Source: Paenibacillus sp. 1_12 (GTDB lineage: Bacteria; Bacillota; Bacilli; Paenibacillales; NBRC-103111). From it: a stretch of 64,000 nt of DNA. Location of the stretch: contig NZ_FOTE01000015.1 in the NCBI RefSeq assembly GCF_900114475.1, forward strand, positions 62,001 to 126,000, read 5' to 3'. The notes under the pieces were generated by a model. It was not told where the DNA came from, searched no databases, and saw only the letters and a program-made list of their open reading frames with translations. Below, piece after piece: positions 25,728 to 33,658 of this stretch. How positions within the stretch are numbered: the first letter of the stretch is position 1; each line of letters opens with the position of its first letter. Made by a program: the position numbers and the translations under genes.

Positions 25728-26465
25728 GTGAACAGCTTGAAGCACAGCATTTTGGTCATTGAGGATGAGAATAAAATTGCACGGGTACTTCAGCTCGAGC
25801 TCGAGCATGAAGGCTACACCGTGCATTGCGCCAAAAATGGCAGGGATGGGCTGGATGCTGCACTCGAGCAAGAGTGGGACCTTATTTTGCTGGATATTAT
25901 GCTCCCCAAGCTTAACGGACTTGAGGTACTCCGACGCATTCGCCAGCAGGGAAGTCAGATACCGATTATCCTGTTAACCGCAAGGGATACCGTTCCTGAC
26001 CGTGTCAGTGGTCTGGATCAAGGAGCGAATGACTATATGACAAAGCCTTTTGCCATCGAAGAGCTGCTGGCGCGTATTCGCAACCTGCTGCGGATGTCAG
26101 CAACCAACCTTCAATCACAGACTGTTGATGGTCCAGGTAGTGGGGGGCAGCAAGATGAGATTCAAATCGACGGCTTAAGCATGAATATACGTACCCGACA
26201 GGTGAAACGTGAGTCACAAGCCATTGAGCTTACGACCAAAGAATTCGATCTGCTTTATTATTTGGCAAGCCGACCTGGGGAAGTGATGTCGCGCGAACAA
26301 ATATTGTCACAGGTATGGGGATATGAATTTATCGGAGATACCAACGTAGTGGATGTCTATATTCGGTACTTAAGGCAGAAGATTGATCAAGGTTATCCCA
26401 CTAAGCTGATTCATACGCTTCGCGGTGTTGGTTATCTGGTCAAAGATGGAGAGAACCCTAAGTGA
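25728..26465 (+). CDS. OmpR/PhoB-family response regulator
   Basis: 245 residues. Receiver domain (about 6-120: VIEDENKIARV, acceptor in LILLDIMLPKLNG, Lys in YMTKPF), then a winged-helix DNA-binding domain (about 145-240: IELTTKEFDLLYYLASRPGE, VDVYIRYLRQKID, IHTLRGVGYLV). The GTG at 25728 lacks a clear ribosome-binding site and a nearby TTG is possible, so the start is uncertain. It overlaps the kinase gene by 4 nt. The regulated genes are unknown. Confidence 0.88.
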   Translation: MNSLKHSILVIEDENKIARVLQLELEHEGYTVHCAKNGRDGLDAALEQEWDLILLDIMLPKLNGLEVLRRIRQQGSQIPIILLTARDTVPDRVSGLDQGANDYMTKPFAIEELLARIRNLLRMSATNLQSQTVDGPGSGGQQDEIQIDGLSMNIRTRQVKRESQAIELTTKEFDLLYYLASRPGEVMSREQILSQVWGYEFIGDTNVVDVYIRYLRQKIDQGYPTKLIHTLRGVGYLVKDGENPK

Positions 26466-27895
26466 AACTACGAACGAAAATTACGCTGTTGATCGCCTTC
26501 TCCTTGCTGTTGGTTCTGTTGTTATTCAATGTGATAACCTACATCACCGTCGTCAACATGACAACCACCAATGAAATCCGCTTGTTGTGGGAGGCTGCAC
26601 AGCCCATTATGTCACAGCCTGGCCTGTACAGCCCTGATCGTTGGAATCGTGTAAGCTGGCTGCGACCTTTTCTGTCGCCGCAGTCCATGATCCGAATTAT
26701 CGATACGAATTCACAGATCCATGCTGATTTGCATTCACAGGATGAGCTGACGCAAATACCTGCGGTGTTCAGCGCCCGCGGCTTTGCCAAAAAGATAAAA
26801 ACGGCCAATACCTTGATCGTCTATATTCAAACTCCTATTATTGACGAAAATAACATCACCTTAGGCGCACTCCAGATTGGTCGTAAACTGGATACACTGG
26901 ATGAATATTTGCGTGTTCTTGTTACCGTACTTATGTTTACGACACTTGGTGCTGCCTTCTTTGCGTTGATGAGCGGGATGTATTATACGAGGGTCATTTT
27001 GCGGCCGATTCATCGTCTTGCGTTTATTATGGAGGTCAACCAGCAAAATGGCGTATTCATGCAAATGGCGATTCCTCCTTATGGGCACCATGATGAGCTT
27101 GGACAATTGGTCCAAACCTTCAATACGATGATCGGCAAGCTGGAGCACAATTTTAATCGCCAAAAGCAGTTTCTAGCCGACGCGTCCCATGAGTTGAAAA
27201 CACCTCTGACCATTATCGAAAGCTATGCCGATCTTTTAAAACGATGGGGTGGCAGCGATACTGCCCTTCGTGAAGAAGCAATCGAAGCCATTCAATCTGA
27301 AGCCGCCCGACTGCGCAATTTGACTCAATCACTATTATCACTTGCCAATACGGAAGCCGAGGGTCAAAAGCTTTGGCAAACCTTTGACTTGACCGAGCTT
27401 GTACGGACTACAGCCGCAACGCTTCAGCAGACATTTCATAGATCGGTTCACGTGGATAATCCGTCGATAATTTCCCTGTATGGAGATCCGGGGCAAATCA
27501 AGCAGCTGCTCATTATTTTGCTCGATAATGCAATCAAATACAGCCAAAAGCCAATTCGTATTCAGTTGTTCAAGGATCAACGCGATGAGGATATCATTAT
27601 CCTGCGTGTCATAGATCAAGGTATCGGTGTCGAGCCAACGGAAATCCCCCGTCTCTTTGATCGTTTTTACCGTGTCGATCAAGCGAGAAGCCGTGAAACC
27701 GGCGGCAGCGGCTTGGGGCTGGCAATTGCCCGCAATATCGTCCGGCTTCATAAGGGCACCGTTACCATTACAAGCTCGATTGGTGCCGGAACTCAAGTGA
27801 CCGTGAAGCTGCCTCTACGATACGATGCACATGTACCGCACAGTAACGATACACAAACAAAAAACTCCCCCGATTCAAGCTCGGAGGAGAGTTGA
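26462..27895 (+). CDS. Membrane sensor histidine kinase
   Basis: 477 residues. Two membrane helices (about 8-30 and 157-180) enclose an extracytoplasmic sensor of about 125 residues. HAMP follows (about 182-235), then HisKA with phospho-His in DASHELKTPLT, and an ATPase domain with LLDNAIKYS, DQGIGV, LFDRFYRVD and GGSGLGLAIA. The C-terminal tail is Ser/Asp-rich. The GTG start overlaps the regulator stop (GTGA), implying coupled translation. It is the cognate kinase of the upstream regulator. Confidence 0.9.
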   Translation: MKLRTKITLLIAFSLLLVLLLFNVITYITVVNMTTTNEIRLLWEAAQPIMSQPGLYSPDRWNRVSWLRPFLSPQSMIRIIDTNSQIHADLHSQDELTQIPAVFSARGFAKKIKTANTLIVYIQTPIIDENNITLGALQIGRKLDTLDEYLRVLVTVLMFTTLGAAFFALMSGMYYTRVILRPIHRLAFIMEVNQQNGVFMQMAIPPYGHHDELGQLVQTFNTMIGKLEHNFNRQKQFLADASHELKTPLTIIESYADLLKRWGGSDTALREEAIEAIQSEAARLRNLTQSLLSLANTEAEGQKLWQTFDLTELVRTTAATLQQTFHRSVHVDNPSIISLYGDPGQIKQLLIILLDNAIKYSQKPIRIQLFKDQRDEDIIILRVIDQGIGVEPTEIPRLFDRFYRVDQARSRETGGSGLGLAIARNIVRLHKGTVTITSSIGAGTQVTVKLPLRYDAHVPHSNDTQTKNSPDSSSEES

Positions 27896-27915
27896 TTGTC
27901 GACAGCTTGTCCAAC

Positions 27916-28398
27916 CTAAAGGACTCTGCGTGCCGTTTTATATTTAGATGACCAGAAGGCGTTGTTCATGTCCGAGATGGTAACTCCCGGCTTCCCGTAC
28001 GTATGCAAAATTTTGCCGTTGCCGATATAAATCCCCACATGATGGATAGGAGAATAAAAGAAAACGAGGTCACCCGGCTTCAGCTGGCTTTTAGGTACAT
28101 AAGTACCTACTTTTGACTGCTGCTGGCTTGTACGTGGAAGATCAATTCCGTATTTGGCAAATACATATTGCGTAAATGTTGAACAATCGAAATTTCGGGT
28201 CTGACCTGATGTGGCACCAAATTTATAAGGAACACCCATATATTTTTTACCTGTAGCAATAATAGAATTGGCTTTGGATGAGCTGTACGCGTAAGCTGTA
28301 TGGGATGGAATAATGGCGGAAACTGAGAATAACATGGATAAGCTCACTGTCGTGGCGATTAATGTTTTACCGATTTGCTGTTTATTTAGAATTTTCAT
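27916..28398 (-). CDS. Secreted NlpC/P60 peptidoglycan endopeptidase
   Basis: 160 residues. A signal peptide (about 1-38, hydrophobic core LIATTVSLSMLFSVSAII) is followed directly by an NlpC/P60 domain with the catalytic Cys in NFDCSTFTQYVF, the His in SPIHHVGIYIG and a third polar residue in KILHTYG. Such enzymes cleave the D-Glu to DAP bond of cell-wall stem peptides. There are no extra binding domains. GGAGG lies upstream of the ATG. Confidence 0.9.
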   Translation of the reverse strand: MKILNKQQIGKTLIATTVSLSMLFSVSAIIPSHTAYAYSSSKANSIIATGKKYMGVPYKFGATSGQTRNFDCSTFTQYVFAKYGIDLPRTSQQQSKVGTYVPKSQLKPGDLVFFYSPIHHVGIYIGNGKILHTYGKPGVTISDMNNAFWSSKYKTARRVL

Positions 28399-28473
28399 TT
28401 GTGTTCCTCCTGTTTAACAAGAATTTGAATTCTTAGGGGGCTGTACCCTGTCTTGCAACGAGTATAACACGCA

Positions 28474-28527
28474 AAAAAAAGCCAGCATCTACCAAGGGCT
28501 CCATGTACCCTTGCTACTTCTGGCTTT
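28474..28527. terminator. Bidirectional terminator between CheW-like and NlpC/P60 genes
   Basis: AAAGCCAG and CTGGCTTT outer arms with inner CAAGGG/CCCTTG pairs, preceded by eight A residues on the plus strand. On the minus strand it ends the HD-GYP-CheW transcript. Confidence 0.7.
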
Positions 28528-28605
28528 CAATCACTCTATTAGAATCAGATAAGAAAATTTTAATGTTCAGGGGGTTGACAACTCAAAGTACTGAACAGCA
28601 TACAT

Positions 28606-29034
28606 TTAAGCTTGTGTGACAATCTCGTTCATGTTCAATATCCCTACCAACACGCCATCCCGATTCGTCATACCCTTACAATAAGCCCTTTTGACAGAGT
28701 CTACATGATCCCGTACTGGCTGTATGTCTTCATAGACCGATACTTTGTTTACTTGATCGACGATAAAGCCTATTGATTCTCTACGATACTTATGAATAAT
28801 AATACGTGTAGCCGAGGTGCAAACCTCATCCGTCATACCAAACAGGCCTCGCAAGCTGATAACTGGTATTGCTTTATCACGTATATATATAAATCCTCGT
28901 AAATAGGAATTGTCATCAGGGACGTCGAATATTGTCTGCATTTTGATGATCTTGTCCACTTCTTGAGTGGCTAGTGCATAATGTGCCTTGCCTAGCACGA
29001 TTTCAATATACTGCTCTTGTAAAAGGATACTCAT
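28606..29034 (-). CDS. Stand-alone CheW-like adaptor
   Basis: 142 residues, one CheW domain (QYIEIVLGKAHYALATQEVD..., IRDKAIPVISLRGLFGM, IGFIVDQVNKV). CheW couples chemoreceptors to the CheA kinase. No other che gene lies here. It is 52 nt downstream of the HD-GYP gene on the same strand with no terminator between, so the pair is likely one transcript. A link between second-messenger turnover and motility or surface behaviour is inferred. Confidence 0.82.
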   Translation of the reverse strand: MSILLQEQYIEIVLGKAHYALATQEVDKIIKMQTIFDVPDDNSYLRGFIYIRDKAIPVISLRGLFGMTDEVCTSATRIIIHKYRRESIGFIVDQVNKVSVYEDIQPVRDHVDSVKRAYCKGMTNRDGVLVGILNMNEIVTQA

Positions 29035-29086
29035 CTTGTCAACTCCGGCTGAATTTTATTTAGGATCATTGCGGGAACTCAAAGGC

Positions 29087-29641
29087 CTACAAATTAAACA
29101 GCTTGATAAAAATACGTACATAATTCTCATCGAATTGCTGACCGGCATTCGTTAGAAGCTGCTTCGTTGCTTCTCCGACTGACAATCCTTTTCGATACGG
29201 ACGATTGGAGACCATACAATCAAACGCATCGATTATCGCGCAAATTCGGGCAAATTCCGGAATATCCCGCCCGCTTAGGCCATTGGGATAGCCCTCTCCA
29301 TCCCAACGCTCATGATGAAAATGGACAATTTCTATGATCTCTTTATCCAGGTATTGATACTCATGCAATAGTTCCGTCCCTACGCCCGGGTGAAGCTTCA
29401 TCAGATTCCATTCATTCGGCGTCAAAGAGGATGTTTTGTTCAAGATCTCTATAGGAATACGCAGCTTGCCGATATCATGTAAAAAACATCCTGTTACCAA
29501 GTGATTGGTTTGCCGTTCATTCAGATTTAATCCGAGTGCCATCACTTTGGCCAATGAGGAAACTCTGACACTGTGGTCGTAGGTATGGCTGTCCCTGTCC
29601 ATCAGTTGATTCATTTCATCAATCATCAACATGTATTGCAT
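29087..29641 (-). CDS. HD-GYP domain protein, probable c-di-GMP phosphodiesterase
   Basis: About 184 residues, essentially only an HD-GYP domain: the HD motif in FLHDIGKLRIP, further metal-ligand His residues in KLHPGVG and VHFHHERWDGEGYPNGL (HHE and GYP signatures), and the DAFDCMVSNRPYRKG helix. Such enzymes hydrolyse c-di-GMP and so favour motility over biofilm. No sensor domain is fused. The start is uncertain: ATG 29641 has GGAGGGTGG rather far upstream, and a TTG at 29668 would extend it by nine residues. No convincing promoter lies directly upstream in the present orientation. Only 83 bp upstream is a recombination-like site whose inversion would bring in a strong promoter. Confidence 0.85.
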   Translation of the reverse strand: MQYMLMIDEMNQLMDRDSHTYDHSVRVSSLAKVMALGLNLNERQTNHLVTGCFLHDIGKLRIPIEILNKTSSLTPNEWNLMKLHPGVGTELLHEYQYLDKEIIEIVHFHHERWDGEGYPNGLSGRDIPEFARICAIIDAFDCMVSNRPYRKGLSVGEATKQLLTNAGQQFDENYVRIFIKLFNL

Positions 29642-29724
29642 TTGACATTTTGCACCACCCTCCGACAAAATACGACAAGATGTTTTACATTTCCTACTGG
29701 TGGGGGATTACGCTCCCTACGGTC

Positions 29725-29752
29725 ATGTCGTACAATAACTGTTGTGCGACAT
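29725..29752. repeat. Left recombination-like site (11-6-11 palindrome)
   Basis: Arms ATGTCGTACAA (29725-29735) and TTGTGCGACAT (29742-29752) around a 6-bp spacer TAACTG. The arms are complementary except for one base. The whole 28-bp site is the reverse complement of the site at 30807-30834 with one mismatch, and the identity stops exactly at the site borders. The arm/spacer geometry is that of XerC/D dif-like sites. Confidence 0.8.
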
Positions 29753-30681
29753 CCCCAAAACCCCATTATGAACAGCAACAGGAACCCTACACAGACGATC
29801 AGATTATCGATATGTTCTTAGCAACTTGCAGTCGTTCTAAATATACGATTCGCAATTATAAGCAGGCCATTGAGCGATTCCGACAGTTCGTTTCCCGTAA
29901 ATCCTTATCCGAAGTAACCTGGCAGGAAATCGAAGTTTACAAAATCGGCCTGATGAGGGGTTACTATAGTCACAACAAAAAACCTCTGGCTTCCGCTACG
30001 GTTGCAAGTTTTCTTGCGCCACTTCGTTCTCTTTATAAATGGGGAAGTGATCCTAATATTGCTTTGTTCAAAATGAATCCGACATCATGTGTACGGATGC
30101 CCTCGATTCCCGTTAACAGTAAAAATCATTATCTGACCAAGCAGGAGGTTGGCAGTTTGCTCAATCAATTAAAAAAGCAAAGTGATCGGGATTATTTGAT
30201 TGGATTAACCTTTATTCTAACGGGGCTGCGCTTATCTGAGTTAAATTCTATCGAATGGAACCACTTTAGTAAAGACGCGATGGAGGCATCCATGTGGTTA
30301 ACAGTCATGGATGGAAAAGGTGGTAAGCAGCGAACGATCAAAGTACCTCAGCCATTATGGGAGCTATTACTGCAGCACCTCAAATCCGATAAGTCGGATA
30401 AGAAAAATGATCAGAGGCTTTTCCCATTATCGGGTAGACAAATTGAACGTATTATCCAGCAAGCAAGCAGACAATGTGATCTAGGTAAAAGCTTCACACC
30501 CCATTGGCTTCGACATACCAATGCTACTTTAGCGCTACTATATGGCGCTTCCTTGCAGCAGGTACAGGAGAATTTGGGACATTCTCATATCAATACAACT
30601 CAACGCTATTTACATACAGTTGAACAGTTGAAAAAGGCAGCTCCCGATTTTGTACATGAAAGTTTGACCGAATTTTTATAA
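29725..30681 (+). CDS. Tyrosine recombinase (Xer/integrase family), candidate invertase
   Basis: 318 residues if read from the ATG at 29725, which lies inside the left recombination site. The frame is open from 29650, and a downstream ATG at 29812 gives 289 residues; none has a good ribosome-binding site. A core-binding SAM-like domain (TIRNYKQAIERFRQFV) is followed by a complete catalytic domain: Arg in LTGLRLSEL, Lys in DGKGGKQR, HWLRH (His-x-x-Arg), GHSHI and the nucleophile Tyr in TTQRYLHT. All active-site residues are present, so it should be functional. It is not accompanied by phage or conjugation genes. Position between inverted 28-bp sites suggests it inverts its own gene segment. 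Confidence 0.87.
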   Translation: MSYNNCCATSPKPHYEQQQEPYTDDQIIDMFLATCSRSKYTIRNYKQAIERFRQFVSRKSLSEVTWQEIEVYKIGLMRGYYSHNKKPLASATVASFLAPLRSLYKWGSDPNIALFKMNPTSCVRMPSIPVNSKNHYLTKQEVGSLLNQLKKQSDRDYLIGLTFILTGLRLSELNSIEWNHFSKDAMEASMWLTVMDGKGGKQRTIKVPQPLWELLLQHLKSDKSDKKNDQRLFPLSGRQIERIIQQASRQCDLGKSFTPHWLRHTNATLALLYGASLQQVQENLGHSHINTTQRYLHTVEQLKKAAPDFVHESLTEFL

Positions 30682-30731
30682 AAATATATTTAGAGGATCA
30701 TATCCAAGATATCAAAAAATTAACAAAATGG

Positions 30732-30760
30732 TTGATTTGATAGGGCATTTGAACTATACT
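30732..30760 (+). promoter_or_regulatory. Outward-facing sigma-A promoter at the segment's right end
   Basis: TTGATT (30732-30737), exactly 17 nt, TATACT (30755-30760). A second possibility is TTGACA (30776-30781), 18 nt, CATAAA (30800-30805). Both point right, away from the recombinase gene that has just ended, and there is no plus-strand gene downstream. In the present orientation a transcript would meet the hairpin of the right site plus a T-run after about 70-80 nt. Confidence 0.6.
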
Positions 30761-30806
30761 TTATTGAGTAATATTTTGACAAAAATGTACATTAATCTGC
30801 ATAAAA

Positions 30807-30834
30807 ATGTCGCACAACAGTTATTGTGCGACAT
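30807..30834. repeat. Right recombination-like site, also a bidirectional terminator-like hairpin
   Basis: Arms ATGTCGCACAA (30807-30817) and TTGTGCGACAT (30824-30834), perfectly complementary (13 bp with flanking A/T), spacer CAGTTA. Eight T residues follow at 30839-30846 on the plus strand and TTTTT on the minus strand, so it can also stop converging transcripts of the recombinase and the DUF3048 gene. Confidence 0.78.
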
Positions 30835-31920
30835 TTAGTTTTTTTTATGCCCAATGATCTGAATATGTCCTTCAAATGTGGGATTATTCGGAACGACTAA
30901 CACATGAGTTGTTCCAGGATAATACGCAATCTCCCGATTTTCTTGATAATAATGGAAGATATCCTGCTTATCTGCTCTCTCCCACCTCACGGACTGTACC
31001 TTATCTCTCTGAAACAGATATCCCTTGCCGCTGCCAATTAGACCTATATTACGACGACCCTCTGCATCCAAAGTAATATGCTCGGCACCGATGACAACTA
31101 CGTTAGTTGCTGATAGCTGTTCATTGTTAGACAGATCCAAATGCGGTGCACCGTTAATAAAGCGCTTATACAGTCGGCTTTCCGGATCATACTGATAAGA
31201 AACCACGTAACTATCCAATAAAAAAGTAACGTTGATCCGGGTCAGACGATTTTCATGTGCTTCCACCATTTCTGTCACGAATACGGGCTGTGCCCTTAGA
31301 TTCCGGCTGCTCTCTCGAATTCCCAGTTTTCTCGTTCCGGCTTCGAGATGCTCCAGATTGGTATATAAATTATGTGGTGCCTTACGGTTAGCATCCCGCC
31401 AAAAAAATGGGCCAGCATTCGTAATCTCGTCCATATGCTCGAGCTTTTGCTCGGATAATTCCGCATACGCATCCGGACTGCCTCCCGCATGAACAGGTAC
31501 CGCATCTATCATTTTTCCCAAATCTATATAATAGGGACGAATGCTTCGAACAGGACCAATCGGTCCGTCCCAATGTTTACTTTGGTATACAGCTACTAAT
31601 CTGGTGATTTCCCCCTCTGCCAGTATTTCATATAATACGTCAGCATAGCTTAGACCGGACTGCGGTCTTGCCTGTGGTGCATTATTAACCATAACCATGA
31701 AGGGTCGATTTGTACTTACTGCTGCTGCTTTAATACCTGTGAGCGGCCACACATATTCGGGGAGCTGAGGCTTGACCGTAGATGGTGATCGAAACTCGTG
31801 AGTACTTGTCTTATCAGGAGCAGGTGATACTGCAGGCTTATCCTTATACCCACTGCAAGAGGCTGTGATGACCGCCAGTACACCACAGACGATGAACGAG
31901 ACTGCTACTCTTTTGACCAT
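30835..31920 (-). CDS. DUF3048 lipoprotein (YerB-like)
   Basis: 361 residues from ATG 31920 (GAGGGG 6 nt upstream). The lipoprotein signal has its Cys in AVITASC near residue 23. The DUF3048 body has RPFMVMVNNAPQARPQSGLS, GPIGPVRSIRPYYIDLGKM and HAGGSPDAY. YerB in Bacillus is a membrane-anchored lipoprotein with a proposed cell-wall or division-related role that I regard as unsettled. Its stop codon (TAA at 30835-30837) directly abuts the right recombination site. Confidence 0.87.
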   Translation of the reverse strand: MVKRVAVSFIVCGVLAVITASCSGYKDKPAVSPAPDKTSTHEFRSPSTVKPQLPEYVWPLTGIKAAAVSTNRPFMVMVNNAPQARPQSGLSYADVLYEILAEGEITRLVAVYQSKHWDGPIGPVRSIRPYYIDLGKMIDAVPVHAGGSPDAYAELSEQKLEHMDEITNAGPFFWRDANRKAPHNLYTNLEHLEAGTRKLGIRESSRNLRAQPVFVTEMVEAHENRLTRINVTFLLDSYVVSYQYDPESRLYKRFINGAPHLDLSNNEQLSATNVVVIGAEHITLDAEGRRNIGLIGSGKGYLFQRDKVQSVRWERADKQDIFHYYQENREIAYYPGTTHVLVVPNNPTFEGHIQIIGHKKN

Positions 31921-32157
31921 AAGCAACCCCTCTTTCCAAAATACATAAGTAATATTGATACTTACTCTACATTACCCAATTCAGAACGGCAGACTCCGGA
32001 AGCAGCATAGAAAAGCTGTAGCAAACAGCTTCGCCGTTTCTATTATCTCCAATTCCATCTGTTAGAACAACAATATGAACGCAGATCAAAACAAATAACC
32101 CCCCAATCTCACTTTAACAGTGGTTTTGGAAGGTTATTTGTACTTGATATAGTCTAC

Positions 32158-33015
32158 TTAAATAGTTGCCAAAATTTCACGCGTTTGTTCGCCGTATTTC
32201 TTCAACAATTCCTTCGAACCATAAAGTCCGCTGAAATCCTCTACTCCTAGGTAGCCATCGTAGCCAACTGCCTTCAGATCAGTTAAAACCTGGCGCCAGT
32301 TCACGATACCTTGCAGGTTCGGCTCCCAATACGAAGTCCAAGCTTGGCTCCCGTCTTCACGCAGGTCAGCTTTTTTCCAGCCTGTATTTTTAATATGCAC
32401 ATGTGCCAAATAAGGTCCCAGAAGCTCCATACCCATACGGAAATTCTCGTAGCCCTCATGAACCATATTACCCGGATCAAACAAGACGCCTATATGGGCA
32501 GGATCGAAGCCGCTAACGAGTCGGTAAGCCGCGGAAGCACTCGCCGTAATGGTATTATGGTGCGTTTCAACCAGACATTTTATGCCATATTGCTTAGCGA
32601 GCGGCTCAACGCCCTTCAAATACTCACTAGCCAATTGGAACAGCTCATTAAAATGCTTGCTGCCATCATAACTCGGAACACCAACACGAATCGTACTCGC
32701 ACCCAGCTTTTGTGCTACTTGCAGCACACGCTCGGTACTTTTCAGATCTCCAGCTTGTAAGTAAGGAGTAACGCTAACGGTTTGCAGTCCGTTATCTCGT
32801 GCAGCACTGGCAAAACGCCCCAGCTCAGCATCGCTTGCTGATGGATCTATGGAACACAGATTGTTGCGCCAAAAAGAGGGAGATTCATCTTTTGCATCCT
32901 GTGGAACTTCTTTAAAACGCCATTCAATACCTTCAATTCCTGCTTCCTTAGCGGCTGCAGCCAGCTCTTCCGGTGTCAAATCGGGTGTAACTACGGTAAA
33001 AACAGACAATTTCAT
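32158..33015 (-). CDS. Sugar phosphate isomerase/epimerase (TIM barrel)
   Basis: 285 residues of the xylose-isomerase-like TIM barrel family (AP endonuclease family 2). Typical metal-ligand segments: IKCLVETHHNT (Glu), VLFDPGNMVHEGYENFR (Asp), AHVHIKN (His) and GVEDFSG (Glu). Members isomerise or epimerise sugars or inositol derivatives; the exact substrate cannot be told. Monocistronic by position, with a hairpin after the stop around 32100-32145. Confidence 0.87.
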   Translation of the reverse strand: MKLSVFTVVTPDLTPEELAAAAKEAGIEGIEWRFKEVPQDAKDESPSFWRNNLCSIDPSASDAELGRFASAARDNGLQTVSVTPYLQAGDLKSTERVLQVAQKLGASTIRVGVPSYDGSKHFNELFQLASEYLKGVEPLAKQYGIKCLVETHHNTITASASAAYRLVSGFDPAHIGVLFDPGNMVHEGYENFRMGMELLGPYLAHVHIKNTGWKKADLREDGSQAWTSYWEPNLQGIVNWRQVLTDLKAVGYDGYLGVEDFSGLYGSKELLKKYGEQTREILATI

Positions 33016-33208
33016 GGCGAACCCTCCAGCTTGTTATGGACTTATCCTACGTCTAGAAGTATAACAAAGTGCAGTCAAATAATCTATGTTAACGTGAACA
33101 ATCAGAATATTCAGGTTTTAATCACCAATTTTAACCTATATGAACAAAATAACTTACGCGTAGTGCTGACAAAGTTGAAGCTTATCCTATTGCGGGAAAA
33201 CGTCAAAA

Positions 33209-33258
33209 GCCGGAATCGCACCCGCTGCTTTTGTAAAGCGCAGCAGGACGATTCCGGC
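33209..33258 (-). terminator. Terminator of trxA
   Basis: GCCGGAATCG (33209-33218) pairs with CGATTCCGGC (33249-33258), with a second inner stem (CTGCTT/AAGCGCAG). On the minus strand it is followed by TTTTGACG. Confidence 0.7.
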
Positions 33259-33279
33259 AACTTTTATTATAGGCAAACA

Positions 33280-33603
33280 TTAGGACAAATGCGGTTCAAC
33301 CCAGGACAGCATATCCTGAAGCGGTTTGAAGCCTACTACACTGGATACCTCTACACCGTTCTTGAACAATTTGAGCGTAGGAATACTCATGATGCCATAA
33401 GACCCAGGTGTTTCCGGATTGTCATCCACATTCATTTTGGCAATCGTCAATTTGTCTCCCAATTTCCCGTTCATCTCTTCCAGAACTGGAGCAATCATTT
33501 TGCAAGGACCGCACCATGGTGCCCAAAAATCCACAAGTACCAATCCATCCTGACCAATGGTTTCTTTAAAGTTATCATCTGCTACTTTTACGATTGCCAT
33601 CAT
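33280..33603 (-). CDS. trxA: Thioredoxin
   Basis: 107 residues, typical thioredoxin: WAPWCGPCKMIAP with the redox pair, then DDNPETPGSYGIMSIPTLKLF with the cis-Pro, and a C-terminal helix. It reduces protein disulfides and peroxiredoxins such as Bcp (2545-3012). Two consecutive ATGs (33603, 33600) follow AAGGAG; either may be used. Confidence 0.95.
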   Translation of the reverse strand: MMAIVKVADDNFKETIGQDGLVLVDFWAPWCGPCKMIAPVLEEMNGKLGDKLTIAKMNVDDNPETPGSYGIMSIPTLKLFKNGVEVSSVVGFKPLQDMLSWVEPHLS

Positions 33604-33658
33604 TACCACTCCTTATAATCTGAAATTGAGTACATTGGTTCCATCTATAGTTTTATCA

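Larger units (their letters stand above)
29725..30834. mobile_element. Candidate invertible DNA segment carrying its own recombinase
   Basis: A 1.1-kb segment bounded by inverted 28-bp dif-like sites, containing only the tyrosine recombinase and an outward-facing promoter at its right end. Because the 6-bp spacers are in opposite orientation, strand exchange between the sites would invert the segment rather than excise it. The left flank holds HD-GYP and CheW-like genes, the right flank a DUF3048 lipoprotein gene. A small insertion element with terminal inverted repeats is the alternative. No target-site duplication is evident next to the sites. Confidence 0.6.

Noticed and set aside
27860-27895. 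Terminator inside the 3' end of the sensor kinase gene (CTCCCCCGA/TCGGAGGAG)
   Set aside because: Pairing is imperfect and no T-run follows on the plus strand; too weak to list.
29725-30834. Simple insertion sequence with terminal inverted repeats
   Set aside because: No target-site duplication is seen next to the sites, each end is itself a dyad with a central spacer, and the enzyme is a tyrosine recombinase rather than a DDE transposase. Not fully excluded.
30807-30846. Reading the right 28-bp site as nothing but a bidirectional terminator
   Set aside because: It does have terminator features, but this does not explain an inverted 27/28 copy at the other end of the recombinase gene, where no T-run exists. 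Kept as a secondary role.
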